From Chara braunii (Eukaryota > Streptophyta > Charophyceae > Charales > Characeae): 39,249 nucleotides of DNA. The translations under genes were made by a program, and so were the position numbers. Numbering within the stretch: the stretch's first letter is position 1; every line of letters starts with the position of its first letter. The notes under the pieces were generated by a model. That model ran no database searches. It saw only the letters and a list, made by a program, of their open reading frames with translations, and was not told the DNA's origin. This document shows, one piece after another, positions 1 to 9,962 of the stretch. The DNA is taken from NCBI GenBank assembly GCA_003427395.1, contig BFEA01000358.1, forward strand, positions 916,073 to 955,321. Reading direction: 5' to 3'.

Positions 1-1239
1 CAAATCTTTACTCCTTCTTACCCCTCCGTCCACCTCACGGAATCACCCCACAGCTCTACTTCAATCTACTTACCTACTCGCCTCCCTTCCCTAATCATTT
101 TCAGTATTAAAAAAAAAATAATAATAAATAAAGACGAAGGAAAACGTTGCCCCTAGGTTACGGAAGACAAAGCTTACAGAAAAACTCGGGATACACGAAT
201 TTCCATCCAAAGCTACCCAGTCGTACCCAAAAGCACAGATATCAAGGGTTAGCAGGCGCAACCTAGGCTTAATTATGCCACATGGCATCATCCACCCCAA
301 CAAGCTTTTTTCAACCACAACTGTCATTCAAGGCAGAGCAAATGCTCTAACCATGCCAAATTTCTCAAAAAAAAACAAAAAAAAAAACAAAAAAAAAACA
401 GGGTCATCAGCAGAAGTAAAGCCCCCAAATAATTATTACCCCCCTCCCAACTCAGCTCCCTTGTTTCATTAGCTTCAGATGTTGTTTGTAAAACTGCCAC
501 AGATCAGCTTACTCAAAGAAGGAAAAGACAAGGGCATAGAACGAGGCAGTAACTTATTTATAATGAGAAGATCTTTGTCGGTCATCATTTAAAAAAAAAA
601 AAAGAAAAAAAAAAGGAGAAAAGCAAGAGAGGGAGAGAAAAAATATACATACAAGGATCTCAAAAGGTACCAACTGCCGCTTCTCAGCCCTTCTAACCAC
701 TTTTCTGAAGCACCCCAGAACCACATCTCAATTCCTTACCCACTCATCCTATATTTTCTGCCATGACTCGCATTTGCATATGTCATTGTGTTCGCAGGGA
801 CCATGGAACCTTTCCTCATATCTTTTTTCAATCACACCATCTCCCTACCACTAAAAATCCTTTTTGCCTCACTATCAAATCCCTGCCTAATCATTACTTT
901 CCCACTCTCAGTTCTACCCTTTATCTCTCTTCTCATTGTTCTCCTCTTTTTGGGGCCTCCCATTCTCATCTGCACTGTTTTTTTTAAGACCTTTAAGAAC
1001 TCCAATATCTTTGAATTTATCTCAGATTTAAAAAAAAAAAAAAAAAAAAAAGGAGAGGGGGAATAAGAAAAACCCCAGGCTGGTAGCAAGGTTATTCACG
1101 ATCAAGGATTGAAAGAAGGATTCAATGAAGCAAACCCCTCCCATCCCTAACCGCCCCTTACCACCATTTGTAAAAAAAAAAAAAAAAAAAAAGGGGGCGG
1201 AGGGTGAGAAAGAAGAAAAGCTATTTTCAGCAAAATAAC
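1..1239. other. Gene-free A-rich DNA
   Basis: I see no convincing gene. The stretch holds several poly-A or A-rich runs (about 367-400, 591-615, 1029-1050, 1171-1190) and pyrimidine-rich DNA around 740-1000. The two long A runs near 1029 and 1171 are each followed by a G-rich patch, as expected of retroposon tails or simple repeats. Short open frames here are low-complexity. Confidence 0.6.
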
Positions 1240-1566
1240 AATCCATGACTTGATAATAGTTCTTCTTTCACTCAAGTCAAGGCTATTGAATGACAAGACA
1301 AGATTGACTAAGTAGGTAAGAAACTCGGAATAACTCATCAGAGGACTAACGAACAACCAATTGACTTGATATCAGTTCTTTCTCAAGGGTAGGCTATTGC
1401 ATGTCAAGGCCAAGATGTTTGAGTAAGTAAGTGACTCAGAATATCACAACAGAAGGTTCTTTTGAGTTAAGGTTCAATCCAATGACTCGTTTACTCAAGT
1501 TAAAAGCTATTGCATGTCAAGTCAAAAAGGCCTGAGTAGGTAAGAAACCCAAAATATCACAATGAA
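1240..1566. repeat. Degenerate ~110-bp tandem repeat, three copies
   Basis: Three copies of a unit containing CTATTGCATGTCAAG, then GAGTAGGTAAGAAACTC and AATATCACAA, begin their core at 1284, 1394 and 1507 (steps of 110 and 113). Each is preceded by a variant of a TGACTTGATA-TTCTTTCTCAAG segment. The copies have diverged by substitutions and small indels. No coding potential is evident. The stretch from 1567 to about 1990 holds nothing I can name. Confidence 0.7.
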
Positions 1567-2015
1567 GGGCAAAGACGGATGAACTCAGTATTATACTGTG
1601 CAAATCATCAAGTTACCAAGCTAACTGATTTTTTCGGATCTTGAAAGCAAAAATCGAATCTACATCAAGATGAACGACAACCTGTCACTGTTTCAAGAGC
1701 TCATTTTGTCAAACCTTTGCTTATTCACATCATCTTACTCACATCATAGGCTGATAGAAACCACCAATATATTTTGGCTTAGCATTCATCATTACTCCGA
1801 CTGTTCACTACAACCTCTCCTTTAATCCAGCCCTGTGAACTCCTCCCTGCTAACCACGTCCTTTTCTTCAAAAAAAAAATAAAAAAAAATGGGAAAAGGA
1901 AAGCAAAACCCAAAAGAATAGTCAAGAGGAAAAAGCCGATCAGAAATAATTAAATAATGGTGAAAATAAGCAAGCAAATATTCAATATCAAATTGTCATC
2001 TCTTGTCAAAACCAG

Positions 2016-3160
2016 ATGGATCCTTTGCTTCAAGCCTTCCTTGCTGCCTCAGGATCTTTTGGCCTTATTGGTGCAAAAGTCTACGCCATCCTACCTTCTC
2101 TTTCATTGCGTTATTCACCCGGGAAGGTTATAGAATGTATGAAACCCCAGGTGCAAGAGATGGCTCACCTAATGTACCTAGTGCAGCCTGATAATCAGCC
2201 TGAATCTGTCAAAGTCCACTCCTACGCAATCAAAATGCGAGCCTCTCCTCCCCCTCCTTCCCCTCCTCCCCCTCCTCCTCCTCCCCCCCTCGTCACCCTC
2301 CACCATCAACATCTACTCCCCAAGTGCTCTCTTCGTCGGCTTCTTCACCACCACAGGTCACTCTTCAGCAATTTGAGGACTTCAAGCAAGCAATGCTTCG
2401 CAAAGAAGAAGATCTCCTCAAGCAGCTTCAGCTCAGGGAAGAAACCAACCGAGCATCAAACGAGTTGTATCAGAAGATTTACTCCGACTTTGACACTATC
2501 CTCAACGATTTTTCCAAGAAATCGCCTTCTTCCTACAGTGAACTTCAGGCATGGAAACGCATGTTTTTTTCCCCCTGTTGGCACTCAGAGATAAAGGCAA
2601 TAATCAAATTCAAGGTCGTGAACCTGAATTACTCCTTCTATCCCATTGGGAAAACCATCTACCACGACTTTCTTGCCAGGGTCAGATCTATCGCCAAGGA
2701 TTGCACCGATCATCTCGTTCCGCGAGACGTCAAGAATCTTCTTAACAAGATAATGTGTCAAGCCATGGATAAGGCTCTTCCCCTCATCGATGCAGAGTAC
2801 CACTACTGCCTCAGCCTTGCCCGTCAGAAGCAAGCTAGGTAAGCTAAGGGTTGTCGCCCGACTATTTTTTGTCTCCATCACCCCTGACCGATAGTAGGTC
2901 CACACCATTTGCGTGCATGGGGCTCATTGCGGTTTTATTATGCTTGCAGGGAAGACCGCGGAGGCACTGAAGACAAATCCAACTATCGCAAGAAGGGAGA
3001 TGATGGGAGAACTTCATCCGACGAGAGGGGCTATGACCACGACCGTGGCTACGAATACGACCGGGCAGCGAAAAGAGTCAACTCCAGCTCCGATTCCAAG
3101 AGATTTGATGGAAGCAACATATCCAAGATCGAACACACCCCAAAATCCGCCAAAGATTGA
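2016..3160 (+). pseudogene. ORF1 (gag-like) of the retrotransposon, spliced, with a frameshift
   Basis: The frame opens at an ATG at 2016 and runs to a CCT-rich tract at about 2249-2295 (a polyproline stretch). There the reading frame shifts by one base. It continues through the segment ending in frame at 2838, and after removal of a 111-nt intron resumes at 2950 and stops at 3160. The middle part is rich in K, E and Q with spacing that suggests a coiled coil (residues QQFEDFKQ to NDFSKK). The C-terminal part after the intron is strongly charged (D/R/K/S-rich). The role is presumed to be nucleocapsid assembly, by analogy with ORF1 of DIRS/PAT elements. No zinc knuckle is seen. Its end overlaps the start of the RT ORF in another frame. 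Confidence 0.6.
2839..2949 (+). other. Probable spliceosomal intron inside ORF1
   Basis: The sequence reads CTAG|GTAAGC at the donor and GCTTGCAG|GGAAG at the acceptor, giving a 111-nt GT-AG intron. Unspliced, ORF1 ends at the TAA at 2840-2842 made by the donor itself. Spliced, the Arg codon is completed and the frame continues for about 70 charged residues to the TGA at 3158-3160. Restoration of a long, compositionally consistent frame is the main support. Confidence 0.65.
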
Positions 3161-5274
3161 CATCCCCTCAGTCCCCATGATTCTCTCTAACCTCTCTTCT
3201 CCGCCCAATACACCCCAACTTCGCCAGACCATTTTTGCCCTTCAAAACCCCACTTCTTGGCTCCGCTCTCCCGACAATTTCTTTGCTGCCTCACCCTCTC
3301 GCTCCTTTTCTAATTGGGAACGCCTTCTCAACTCATCATCCCGCCGCTTCTCTCACCCAGCTCTCCAATGGATTAATAGCGGTATTCAGGTCAACTTCGT
3401 CGGTACAAAGCATATCCCTACTAAAAAGATTATTGAAGTTAGACGCATGTTGAAGAATGTTCTTCCCTCTTCCCGCTTCAAATCCGCCCTTTCTATGAAT
3501 GAACCACCTCCAGTAGTCATCCCTAATCACAACCTCCTTCCCCACCACTCAGACTTCATTACCACCTCCGTATCCCAACTTTTGGCATCAGGAGTCATTG
3601 AAATTTCACCTTCCCCAATTGTTATCAATCATGTATTCGCAATTGAAAGTTTCTCTAAAAATCGCTTTATTTTAGATGTTAGATTTGTTAACCTGTTTCT
3701 CTCATTTCCCCCCTTTCACTACGAAACCATCTTTGATGTTATCGCCCCCCTCGCCGGCTCACCCGCACAGGATTTCCTTTCCTCCTTCGACATCAAGAAT
3801 GACTACTATCACATTCCCATCTTTCCTTCTCATCGTCCTTTTCTCGTTTTCAATTGGAATGGCATTTCTTACCAATTCACTACACTTTGCTTTGGCATCT
3901 CCACTGCTTGTTGGATCTTCACCACTGTAATGTAAGAAATGATGGCCGAACTGAGAGCAAGAAAGGTTCTCATCTCCTCCTACATCGATGACTCCGCTAT
4001 CGCCAATTTCAATCTTCCTCTCATTATTTGGCAATCATTCAATTATGTCGCCCTCCTCCATAACCTAGGGTTTTTTCTCAGCATCAATAAATGGCATTTT
4101 CTTCCCTGTCAGCAAATAAAATTTCTGGGCTTTATTCTAAACGCTCATGATAAAAGAATAAAGGTTCCCATCGACAAAACTAAAAGAATCCTTCATCTCA
4201 TCTCATCCCTTGATTCCTCAACCCCTTCCAGCAGAACTTTAGCCAAGGTTGCTGGAAAACTTGCATCTCTCTCGCGCCTTCTCTCCGGCCCCCCTCTTCC
4301 TCTCCTCGCTATACGACTCCATATCCCCTTCTAATTGGGACTCTCCTTTACAAATCTCCAATGCACTCATCAATGATCTGAAGTGGTGGACCATTTTCCT
4401 TCCTCTCCTCCCCGGCAGACTATGGACTTCAAGAACACCCACCCTCTCAATCTTTACAGATGCATCCGCCTCTCAAATCGCAGGACTAATTGAACCAACT
4501 GGCAAAAACTCCATCACCTTCAATGAATGCCTTCCCCAAGAGCTCATGTGATCCTCATCAACTCATCGAGAACTCTTCGCCATCCTCCGAACCTTCTCCT
4601 TCATCTAATCCAAATATCCTCACATCCTCTCATCCTCTTCCATTAGAGTTTATTCCGATAGCCAAGCTGCAGTCGCCCTCTTATCCAATCTCTCTTCCTC
4701 CGATCCCGTCTTCAACCCTTGGCTCAGGCAATTAATGGTCATTCTTCTTATAGCCGATGCCCAACTTCACCCAATTTGGATTCCAAGAAACCTCAATCAA
4801 TTGGCCGATGCCATCTCCAAAACACAAGACAATTCTGACTGGGGTCTCGCAGACCACGAGTGCATTAACATCTTCAAGGCTCTAGGCGCACCTGCCATTG
4901 ACCTATTCGCATCTGACTTTCACCACGTCTCAACTACTTTCATCTCAAGAACCTGGTCTCACCAAACTCTCCTTATTGACGCACTCTCTATTGACTGGAA
5001 CTCTCTCCCTTCCTCACCTTACAGATGGATCTTTCCCCCGACAACAATCATGCACGACGTCATCTCCTTGGCCCAAGCAAGCCCTGCCTCATATCTTCTT
5101 ATCCACCCATCTTCGCAGAGGACAACCTGGTACCCTCGACTAGCCCAACTCAACATCTCCGCCTCCTTTACAATTCCCCAATCCCCTCGATCGTGCATTC
5201 GCAGTCCCAGGGTACACCATTCTATTCCGAACCCTGCTAAATTTGGACTTACCGCCTCCTTTTTCACCACCTAG
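3000..5274 (+). pseudogene. Reverse transcriptase-RNase H-C-terminal domain ORF (DIRS/PAT type)
   Basis: This would make the cDNA of the element. The first ATG in frame is at 3000; a GTG-started frame reaches back to 2913. RT motifs follow in order: KNRFILDVRFVN, SFDIKNDYYHIPI with catalytic Asp at 3789-3791, FGISTACWIFTTVM, YIDD at 3981-3992, and a FLGF segment near 4125. RNase H motifs are TDAS (Asp at 4459), HREL (Glu at 4570), SDSQ (Asp at 4657) and ADAIS (Asp at 4807). The last ~150 residues (DLFAS, IDALSIDW, YRWIFPP) match the methyltransferase-like region that follows RNase H in DIRS-type elements. Damage: TAA at 3933, a frame change near 4300, TGA at 4549 and TAA near 4606. The final TAG is at 5272-5274, overlapping the stop of the opposing recombinase ORF. 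Confidence 0.9.
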
Positions 5275-6411
5275 TCATCTCCATGCCCCCCGGACCCTTT
5301 CAGCTGCTCCTCATTGGTCATGTCTCCCGCCTGACGCTTCCAACCTCGCCGCATTCCATAACCATATCGCATAAAGGTCCCTATACTGCTCCACGTCCCC
5401 TGCCTCATCATCTCTCCTAAACTCCAATCCTCCTCAATCCCTGCCTGAACACCCCCCAACCGAAAGTTGTGACCACTCTCACCTTCATACGCCCCGGCCT
5501 CTCCAAACCACTTCTCCATCCGCTTATTGAAGCCCACGCCCCCCAAAGCTGCTTCCCCCCTCCCGGATCTAAACAAATACCCCTTCCGAATATCCACCCC
5601 CAAACCATCATACACCGTAATCACTTCAGGTAACATTCCAAGGAACGTGTTCTCACAATGTCTAGGCTCTTTCAGCCTAATCAAAAAGCGCCCCCCCTGA
5701 CGATCAGTCTTGGTATATCTAGGTCTCACCACACAATTACCAATATCTATCTCCTTATACTGCAGTCGTAGCCCCTCTCCGCATCTCTGCCAACTCTCCC
5801 AAAGATAGAGGAACATCGCCGCATCACGATATGTCTCCGCTTCGCGCATCCGCTTCAGAGTCTTGATCTTGTTGCTCATATAACTTAAAAACTATTTTTA
5901 GTTTCTCCCAAGTCAATGGTCGCGCAGATTCCTCAGTTAACCCCCTGGACAATTGATACTCCCGATAAGCCCTTCGGAACACCTTCACTCGGCCACTCTG
6001 GCATGGATCATCCTCCCTGCCAAGCAATCGGTAACTACTACTCAAGCAATTTACAACAGCATCCACCGTGGCAGGAGACACCATGGGCTCACCTTCGGCA
6101 TCGGCAGATCGGCATCGACTCTCAATTTCAACCAACCACTGGCTACCCAAGAAGGAAAGAATGTCCAAATCACTACATTCCATGAAGCCGCGACCCACGT
6201 CATTCCGTTCAAGCCACTCATTAAGACCAAGGAGAAGCTTCTTCATGCCATTGCGCCATCGCCGTCCAGGACCAAACTCTTCGATCAAGGCACTACTCCA
6301 CTCCAGCCCGGCCTCGTACCCTCCTGCTATCTCTGGAGTCGCTCGCTTCTGACGCCAGCTTCCATCACTCATTCGCTCGNTNCACCATTCCCTGCAAGAT
6401 TCCGTTGTCAC
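5271..6411 (-). pseudogene. Tyrosine recombinase ORF, inverted relative to RT
   Basis: Two overlapping - frames (6411-5824 and 5879-5271) form one protein of roughly 380 residues with a frameshift near 5880. The first part is the N-terminal, presumably DNA-binding region, with two ambiguous bases at 6380 and 6382. The second carries the catalytic set of the lambda-integrase family: Arg in WQRCGEGLRL (residue 32 of the 202-residue segment), a Lys-rich turn YTKTDRQGG, HNFR (His137, Arg140; codons at about 5471-5460), Trp163, and the nucleophile Tyr172 in FMRYGYG (codon 5366-5364). It would integrate circular cDNA without target-site duplication. It converges on the RT ORF; both stops lie in the CTAG at 5271-5274. 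The family call is sure, the start is not. Confidence 0.85.
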
Positions 6412-6446
6412 TTGCGGGACGTTGGGGGGATTTGGGTGGTCTAGGA

Positions 6447-6548
6447 GGTGTGTGGGCCTGCGGCCCCTTCTACATGACTCTCATCCCAGTGATGTGGCAT
6501 CATCGGCGGCTTGACCTTTTCCTATTTTATCTGGATTTGTCCTGCACA
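6447..6548 (+). repeat. 102-bp direct repeat, copy 1 (possible B1 of split direct repeats)
   Basis: It runs from GGTGTGTGGGCCTGCGG to TTTGTCCTGCACA and lies just upstream of the recombinase start. It matches 7052-7153 with one visible difference (CGGCGGC here, CGGCAGC there). Such a near-identical pair, 605 bp apart at the right end of a PAT-like element, fits the B1-A2-B2 arrangement known for this group. Confidence 0.7.
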
Positions 6549-7051
6549 GGAGTTGTCCTATGCCCGCCTTTCTGGTTGGGTGCAGTTTGGTCGTTTCGGA
6601 GAGGCCAGTACTTCAACCCTCGGCCTTAGTAGACCCAACTGTCTTTTCGTTGGTTCCCCTCTTTGATCACGGACTCCGGGCAGTTCTTTTTCTACATCTT
6701 CGGTTTTCTCAGTTTCTCAGTTTGTTTTTTTTTTTTCTTTCTTTTGGACCTTCTAGATCTACGGTAGGATTGTGTTCTCTCCAGGATCTGCTTTGGGACA
6801 GCGAGCTGAGCGGGACTCACCCTGGATGCAGTAGGGCCTCGCTAGGCCGACCGCTGCCATGAGGACCGGTCGCTGCAGGTTGCAAGGATTCGCGAGGTGT
6901 GCTCTCCGCAGCTCGTCCGCCAGCCACTGCGCTCATTGCGTACGTAAACCTGTCACATCGCACACAGCAGTCAACCACTTGTTGGGAAGAGAGCTCGTTT
7001 TCCCTCGCCGATTTTGGCGAAGCGGTCCCGCCCACCCGTCAAGATTCCCGC
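6549..7051. other. Spacer between the two 102-bp repeats (candidate A2 segment)
   Basis: There is no coding evidence. It contains a T-rich tract at 6722-6745 and GC-rich DNA. If the split-repeat model holds, part of it should recur at the left end of an intact copy; I found no such match upstream of 2016 in this window. Confidence 0.4.
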
Positions 7052-7153
7052 GGTGTGTGGGCCTGCGGCCCCTTCTACATGACTCTCATCCCAGTGATGT
7101 GGCATCATCGGCAGCTTGACCTTTTCCTATTTTATCTGGATTTGTCCTGCACA
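7052..7153 (+). repeat. 102-bp direct repeat, copy 2 (possible B2)
   Basis: Second copy of the repeat at 6447-6548, identical apart from one base. After its end (CTGCACA) the sequence changes to a GA-rich run and then to hairpin-rich DNA, so 7153 is the likely right end of the retrotransposon. Confidence 0.7.
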
Positions 7154-7251
7154 CTACTACTACGAGAGAGAGAGAAAGAGAGAGAAACGTCCCTCCCCCC
7201 TTATGACTGAAGGCCAGTCTACACCCGTTCGTTTGAGCAACGCCTGCAGAA

Positions 7252-7294
7252 CTGCGCCGTACCTGGCGCCATAGGCGCCCAGGTACAGGCGCAG
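7252..7294 (+). repeat. Long imperfect hairpin (19 bp)
   Basis: CTGCGCC (7252) pairs with GGCGCAG (7288), GTACCTGG (7259) with CCAGGTAC (7279), and CGCC (7267) with GGCG (7274). This leaves an ATA loop and single-base bulges at 7278 and 7287. It is the first of a series of hairpins that continues to 7943. Confidence 0.8.
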
Positions 7295-7470
7295 GGCAAG
7301 GGAAGAAGACCCAACTGAGCTTGACACTAGCTCGGCTCTGGGAAATGACTAGGGGGGGGGGCGTTCGTTTCAAGCGGCGAGTTGCCCCCTCACAAAGAAA
7401 CAAGGGGGGTAAAAAGGAAAAAAAAAGAGAAAGAAAGTAAGGAAGGGGGAGAGAGAGAAAAAAATGTGAC

Positions 7471-7943
7471 GGCCGCGAATGTGGTCGCGGCCATGGAACA
7501 GGTACAGCCCCTAGAAGCTTCTAGGGGCTGATAAGACTTCGCATGTTCAATTGGGCATGCAGTCCTAAAATGGCTTGGTACTGCCATTTTGGACTGCGCC
7601 TAGTCGTGGATAGCGGCCAGGTGCATTACTAAAGCCAAGGACTTGATGTTCCTAGTGGAACATCAAGATTCCCAGCCCTCGATCGAAGTACAGATCGAGG
7701 GCCAGGCTCAGCCCCGTTTTTTTTGGCTGAGCCTCAAATGGCTGCCCACTACTCCAACCCAGCTATAAAAGTAGGGCTGGCCAGCAGCATCCTCACTCAG
7801 TTGAGGTGCTGCCCACATTCTGATTGAATGTGGAGTAGTGAGCAGCATTATGCTGCCGAGGTGCTGAGAGGTGGAGTGGAGTGGAGGTCTGCAGTGGGCA
7901 TGGAAGTGGAGGCAGCCATAGCCACCACTTCACTTGTGAAGTG
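7471..7943 (+). repeat. Cluster of consecutive hairpins
   Basis: Ten inverted repeats follow one another. 7471-7492: 8-bp arms. 7505-7530: perfect 26-bp palindrome centred on AAGCTT. 7541-7560: palindrome with two T/G positions that would be G-U pairs in RNA. 7559-7597: 15-bp arms, one bulge. 7642-7667: 11-bp arms, loop TAGT. 7675-7702: 10-bp arms. 7704-7734: 10-bp arms, T-rich loop. 7784-7812: 11-bp arms, one bulge. 7813-7833: 8-bp arms. 7842-7856: 7-bp arms around one T. A further perfect one at 7926-7943 has 8-bp arms. In addition 7741-7756 can pair with 7831-7846 (15 pairs, one mismatch), enclosing several of these. No protein-coding reason for this is visible. Confidence 0.85.
7764..7770 (+). 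promoter_or_regulatory. Possible TATA box
   Basis: TATAAAA occurs in the loop between CCAGC (7759) and GCTGG (7776), about 220 bp upstream of the 54-bp repeats. A single match to a short motif is weak evidence; transcription from here is a guess. Confidence 0.25.
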
Positions 7944-7984
7944 CTAGGGGAGAAGCTGGACTTCAGCGGCAGTTTTGTTGACAG

Positions 7985-8270
7985 GCGCGGAAGCGCTGCC
8001 GAAACTTTGCGGCGGCAACGCCGGGCTTGACGGCGGTGGCGCGGAAGCGCTGCCAAAATTTTGCGGTGGCAGCGCTGGGCTTGACGGCGGTAGTGCGGAA
8101 GCACTGCCGAAATTTTGCGGCGGCAGCGCTGGGCTTGACGGCGGTGGCGCGGAAGCGTTGCCGAAATTCTGCGGCGGCAACGCTGGGCCTGAATGCGGTG
8201 GTGCGGAAGCGCTGCCGAAATTTTGCGGCAACAGCGCTGGTTTCAACGACAGTGGTGAGGAAGCGCTGCC
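7985..8270 (+). repeat. 54-bp tandem repeat, six copies
   Basis: The landmark GCGGAAG recurs at 7987, 8041, 8095, 8149, 8203 and 8257 (GAGGAAG in the last), always 54 bp apart. The unit contains GGAAGCGCTGCCGAAATTTT followed by GCGGCGGCA and GGGCTTGACGGCGGT. Because 54 is a multiple of three, every frame stays open. The + frame 7975-8484 gives an 18-residue repeat (ALPKFCGGSAGLDGGGAE type) and the - strand another rich in A, S and P. I cannot say whether either is translated. A hairpin with 7-bp arms follows at 8449-8468. Confidence 0.8.
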
Positions 8271-8699
8271 GGTTTCGCACAGCGGCAGTGATGCAGTCAG
8301 CGAGGGAGTGTTGTCGGGTTTTGGCACGGCGGCGGCAACTTTCTTCAGTGAGAGCATGCTGCCAGAATTGGCGGCGGCAACAATATTTTCATTGAGATTA
8401 TGCTACCGGCATGTCGACAACACTATTGTGAGGGAAGATGTTAGGGGTCCTCTGCGTCATAGCAGAGGTAGTTTTTATGTGTGATCAGGAGGTAGTGTTG
8501 TGGGGTAGCCATGGTACCGGTTTTGACAATGCAGCGAGTAGTGGTCCGCTGTTATTTTTGTGGTATGCAACGGTTATGGTGGATTTTAGTGTGGCCTGGA
8601 GGATGGACTGGCAGTGGTGCACGTTTGGGAATGTGCGGCAGTGGTGCGTGGACCCGCGACATGAAAATATCGTTGAATGGATGCACGCAGCACTGACTA

Positions 8700-9962
8700 T
8701 GAGAATTGCAGCGCTTGCGGTTTGCGCCGGCTGAACATCTTTATTTTTTTGGGCTCGCGACACCGGCGGGTTTCACCAGGGGCCACCTTTATTTTTTTTG
8801 CGGCACTTGGTGCAAGCGGGATTTGAGTTTGGGACCGTACTGTGCTTTGGCGGTAACGTGGGACCGTCTGGGACCATTTTGGGACCAGGTGGGACTGATT
8901 CTGAAGTTGAGACTGACACGTGGTGTGACTATTGCGAGCGGACGTGGTGATTGGAGATGGTGTGGATCTGCGAGTTGGAACTATGTTGGGGCAGCCTGGG
9001 ATATTGTGACCACGTGAAAACTCATTTGTGGGAGCACCCTCCTTGAGGGCTATCTCGCTTGAGTTGTGTGGTCTAACCTCTGCTCATTTGAGCACTTGGT
9101 GAAGGACGCGACCGTCATTCAGGCGAAAGGCCACAACTTATGAGTTGTGTGTCATATATTTTTCTACGGCGGTCATTTTCTTTTGATTGATATATTACCT
9201 GGCTTTCTTGAGTGAGCCGGACCAAGCTTCCCTCAAGGTCAGTTGAATGATTCAGATATCCCTTCACACCTGTGTGAACCCACGCTTTGCTTGACCCTGT
9301 TCGTTTGCACGTTCGAAAGAAAGGTAAAGAAAGTTGTGTGAGTCATGCATGTGAATGGGAAGGTCTGACGTGAGTCTGGGATTGTACTGTTTTCTTTTGA
9401 ACTGATTTTCTATATATGTCGTGCAGGTAGGTAGAAGGATGCTGGCAGAGGAGATTGATTATGTCTATTCGGGAAGATGAAAAAATTGTTTTCTTTCTAC
9501 CTCTTACCTGACTGCGTGTCAAAAAGACTTGTTGCTTTGGAAAGGATTATTCAGCGTGTGTCGTAGAATGAATCCGGTTGAAATTAAGCAGAATAAGGTC
9601 AAACGGACTTACTCTTCCCAAGGATTGACCTATTCTATCTCGAATTACCTTATCTTCCTGTACCTGTCCAAATGATTCTCATTTTTCGTCTCCTCTGAAT
9701 TTTTTCGTCTAAGTTACCCTGAACTTAGGAGAAATAAAGGATATATGAAGGTCAATTGCAGTAGATACATCTTCTATCTCTAGGAAGCATCTGGGGCGGG
9801 GGTTCGTTGCTTTCGGAGCCGACCCTGTTATCGACCCGGAGTGGACCGTTCTACGGGGGGGTACTTGCCGATTCGGTGGAGACGGTCCGACTTCTTAGAT
9901 CTGAGTCTTGTGCTCGGACGAGGAGGAGGAGTACCCCAGACCACTTCCTAGAGGGGGAGGCA
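8700..9962 (+). repeat. Repeat block Y, copy 1 (putative 3' internal region of an LTR-type element)
   Basis: Similar in order and wording to 20550-21808. Shared landmarks are repeated GGGACC/GGGACT words (8840-8895), a CCCTC-GAGGG hairpin at 9037-9049, CACAACT-AGTTGTG at 9132-9149, TTCACAC-GTGTGAA at 9263-9278, and a long conserved stretch from 9788 (CATCTGGGGCGGGGGTTCG) to the purine-rich tract at 9950-9961. That tract is followed by TGTAACAC, as expected of a polypurine tract and LTR start. No intact protein-coding region is seen. The region between 8485 and 8700 holds nothing I can name. Confidence 0.6.

Larger units (their letters stand above)
2016..7153 (+). mobile_element. PAT/kangaroo-like tyrosine-recombinase retrotransposon, decayed
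   Basis: The element carries a gag-like ORF1, a DIRS-order RT-RNase H-C-terminal domain ORF on the + strand, and a tyrosine recombinase ORF on the - strand, instead of a DDE integrase. A 102-bp direct repeat at 6447 and 7052 may be the B1/B2 part of split direct repeats. From general knowledge, kangaroo of Volvox is a PAT-related element with its recombinase gene inverted relative to RT, which fits this arrangement. Frameshifts and stop codons in every ORF show that this copy is inactive. The left boundary is uncertain, because no A1 repeat matching 6549-7051 was found upstream of ORF1. Confidence 0.85.

Noticed and set aside
2016-2594. 192-codon frame continuing straight through the CCT tract
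   Set aside because: Past the tract the other frame gives the coiled-coil-like protein that joins to the spliced exon, so a frameshift in the tract is more likely.
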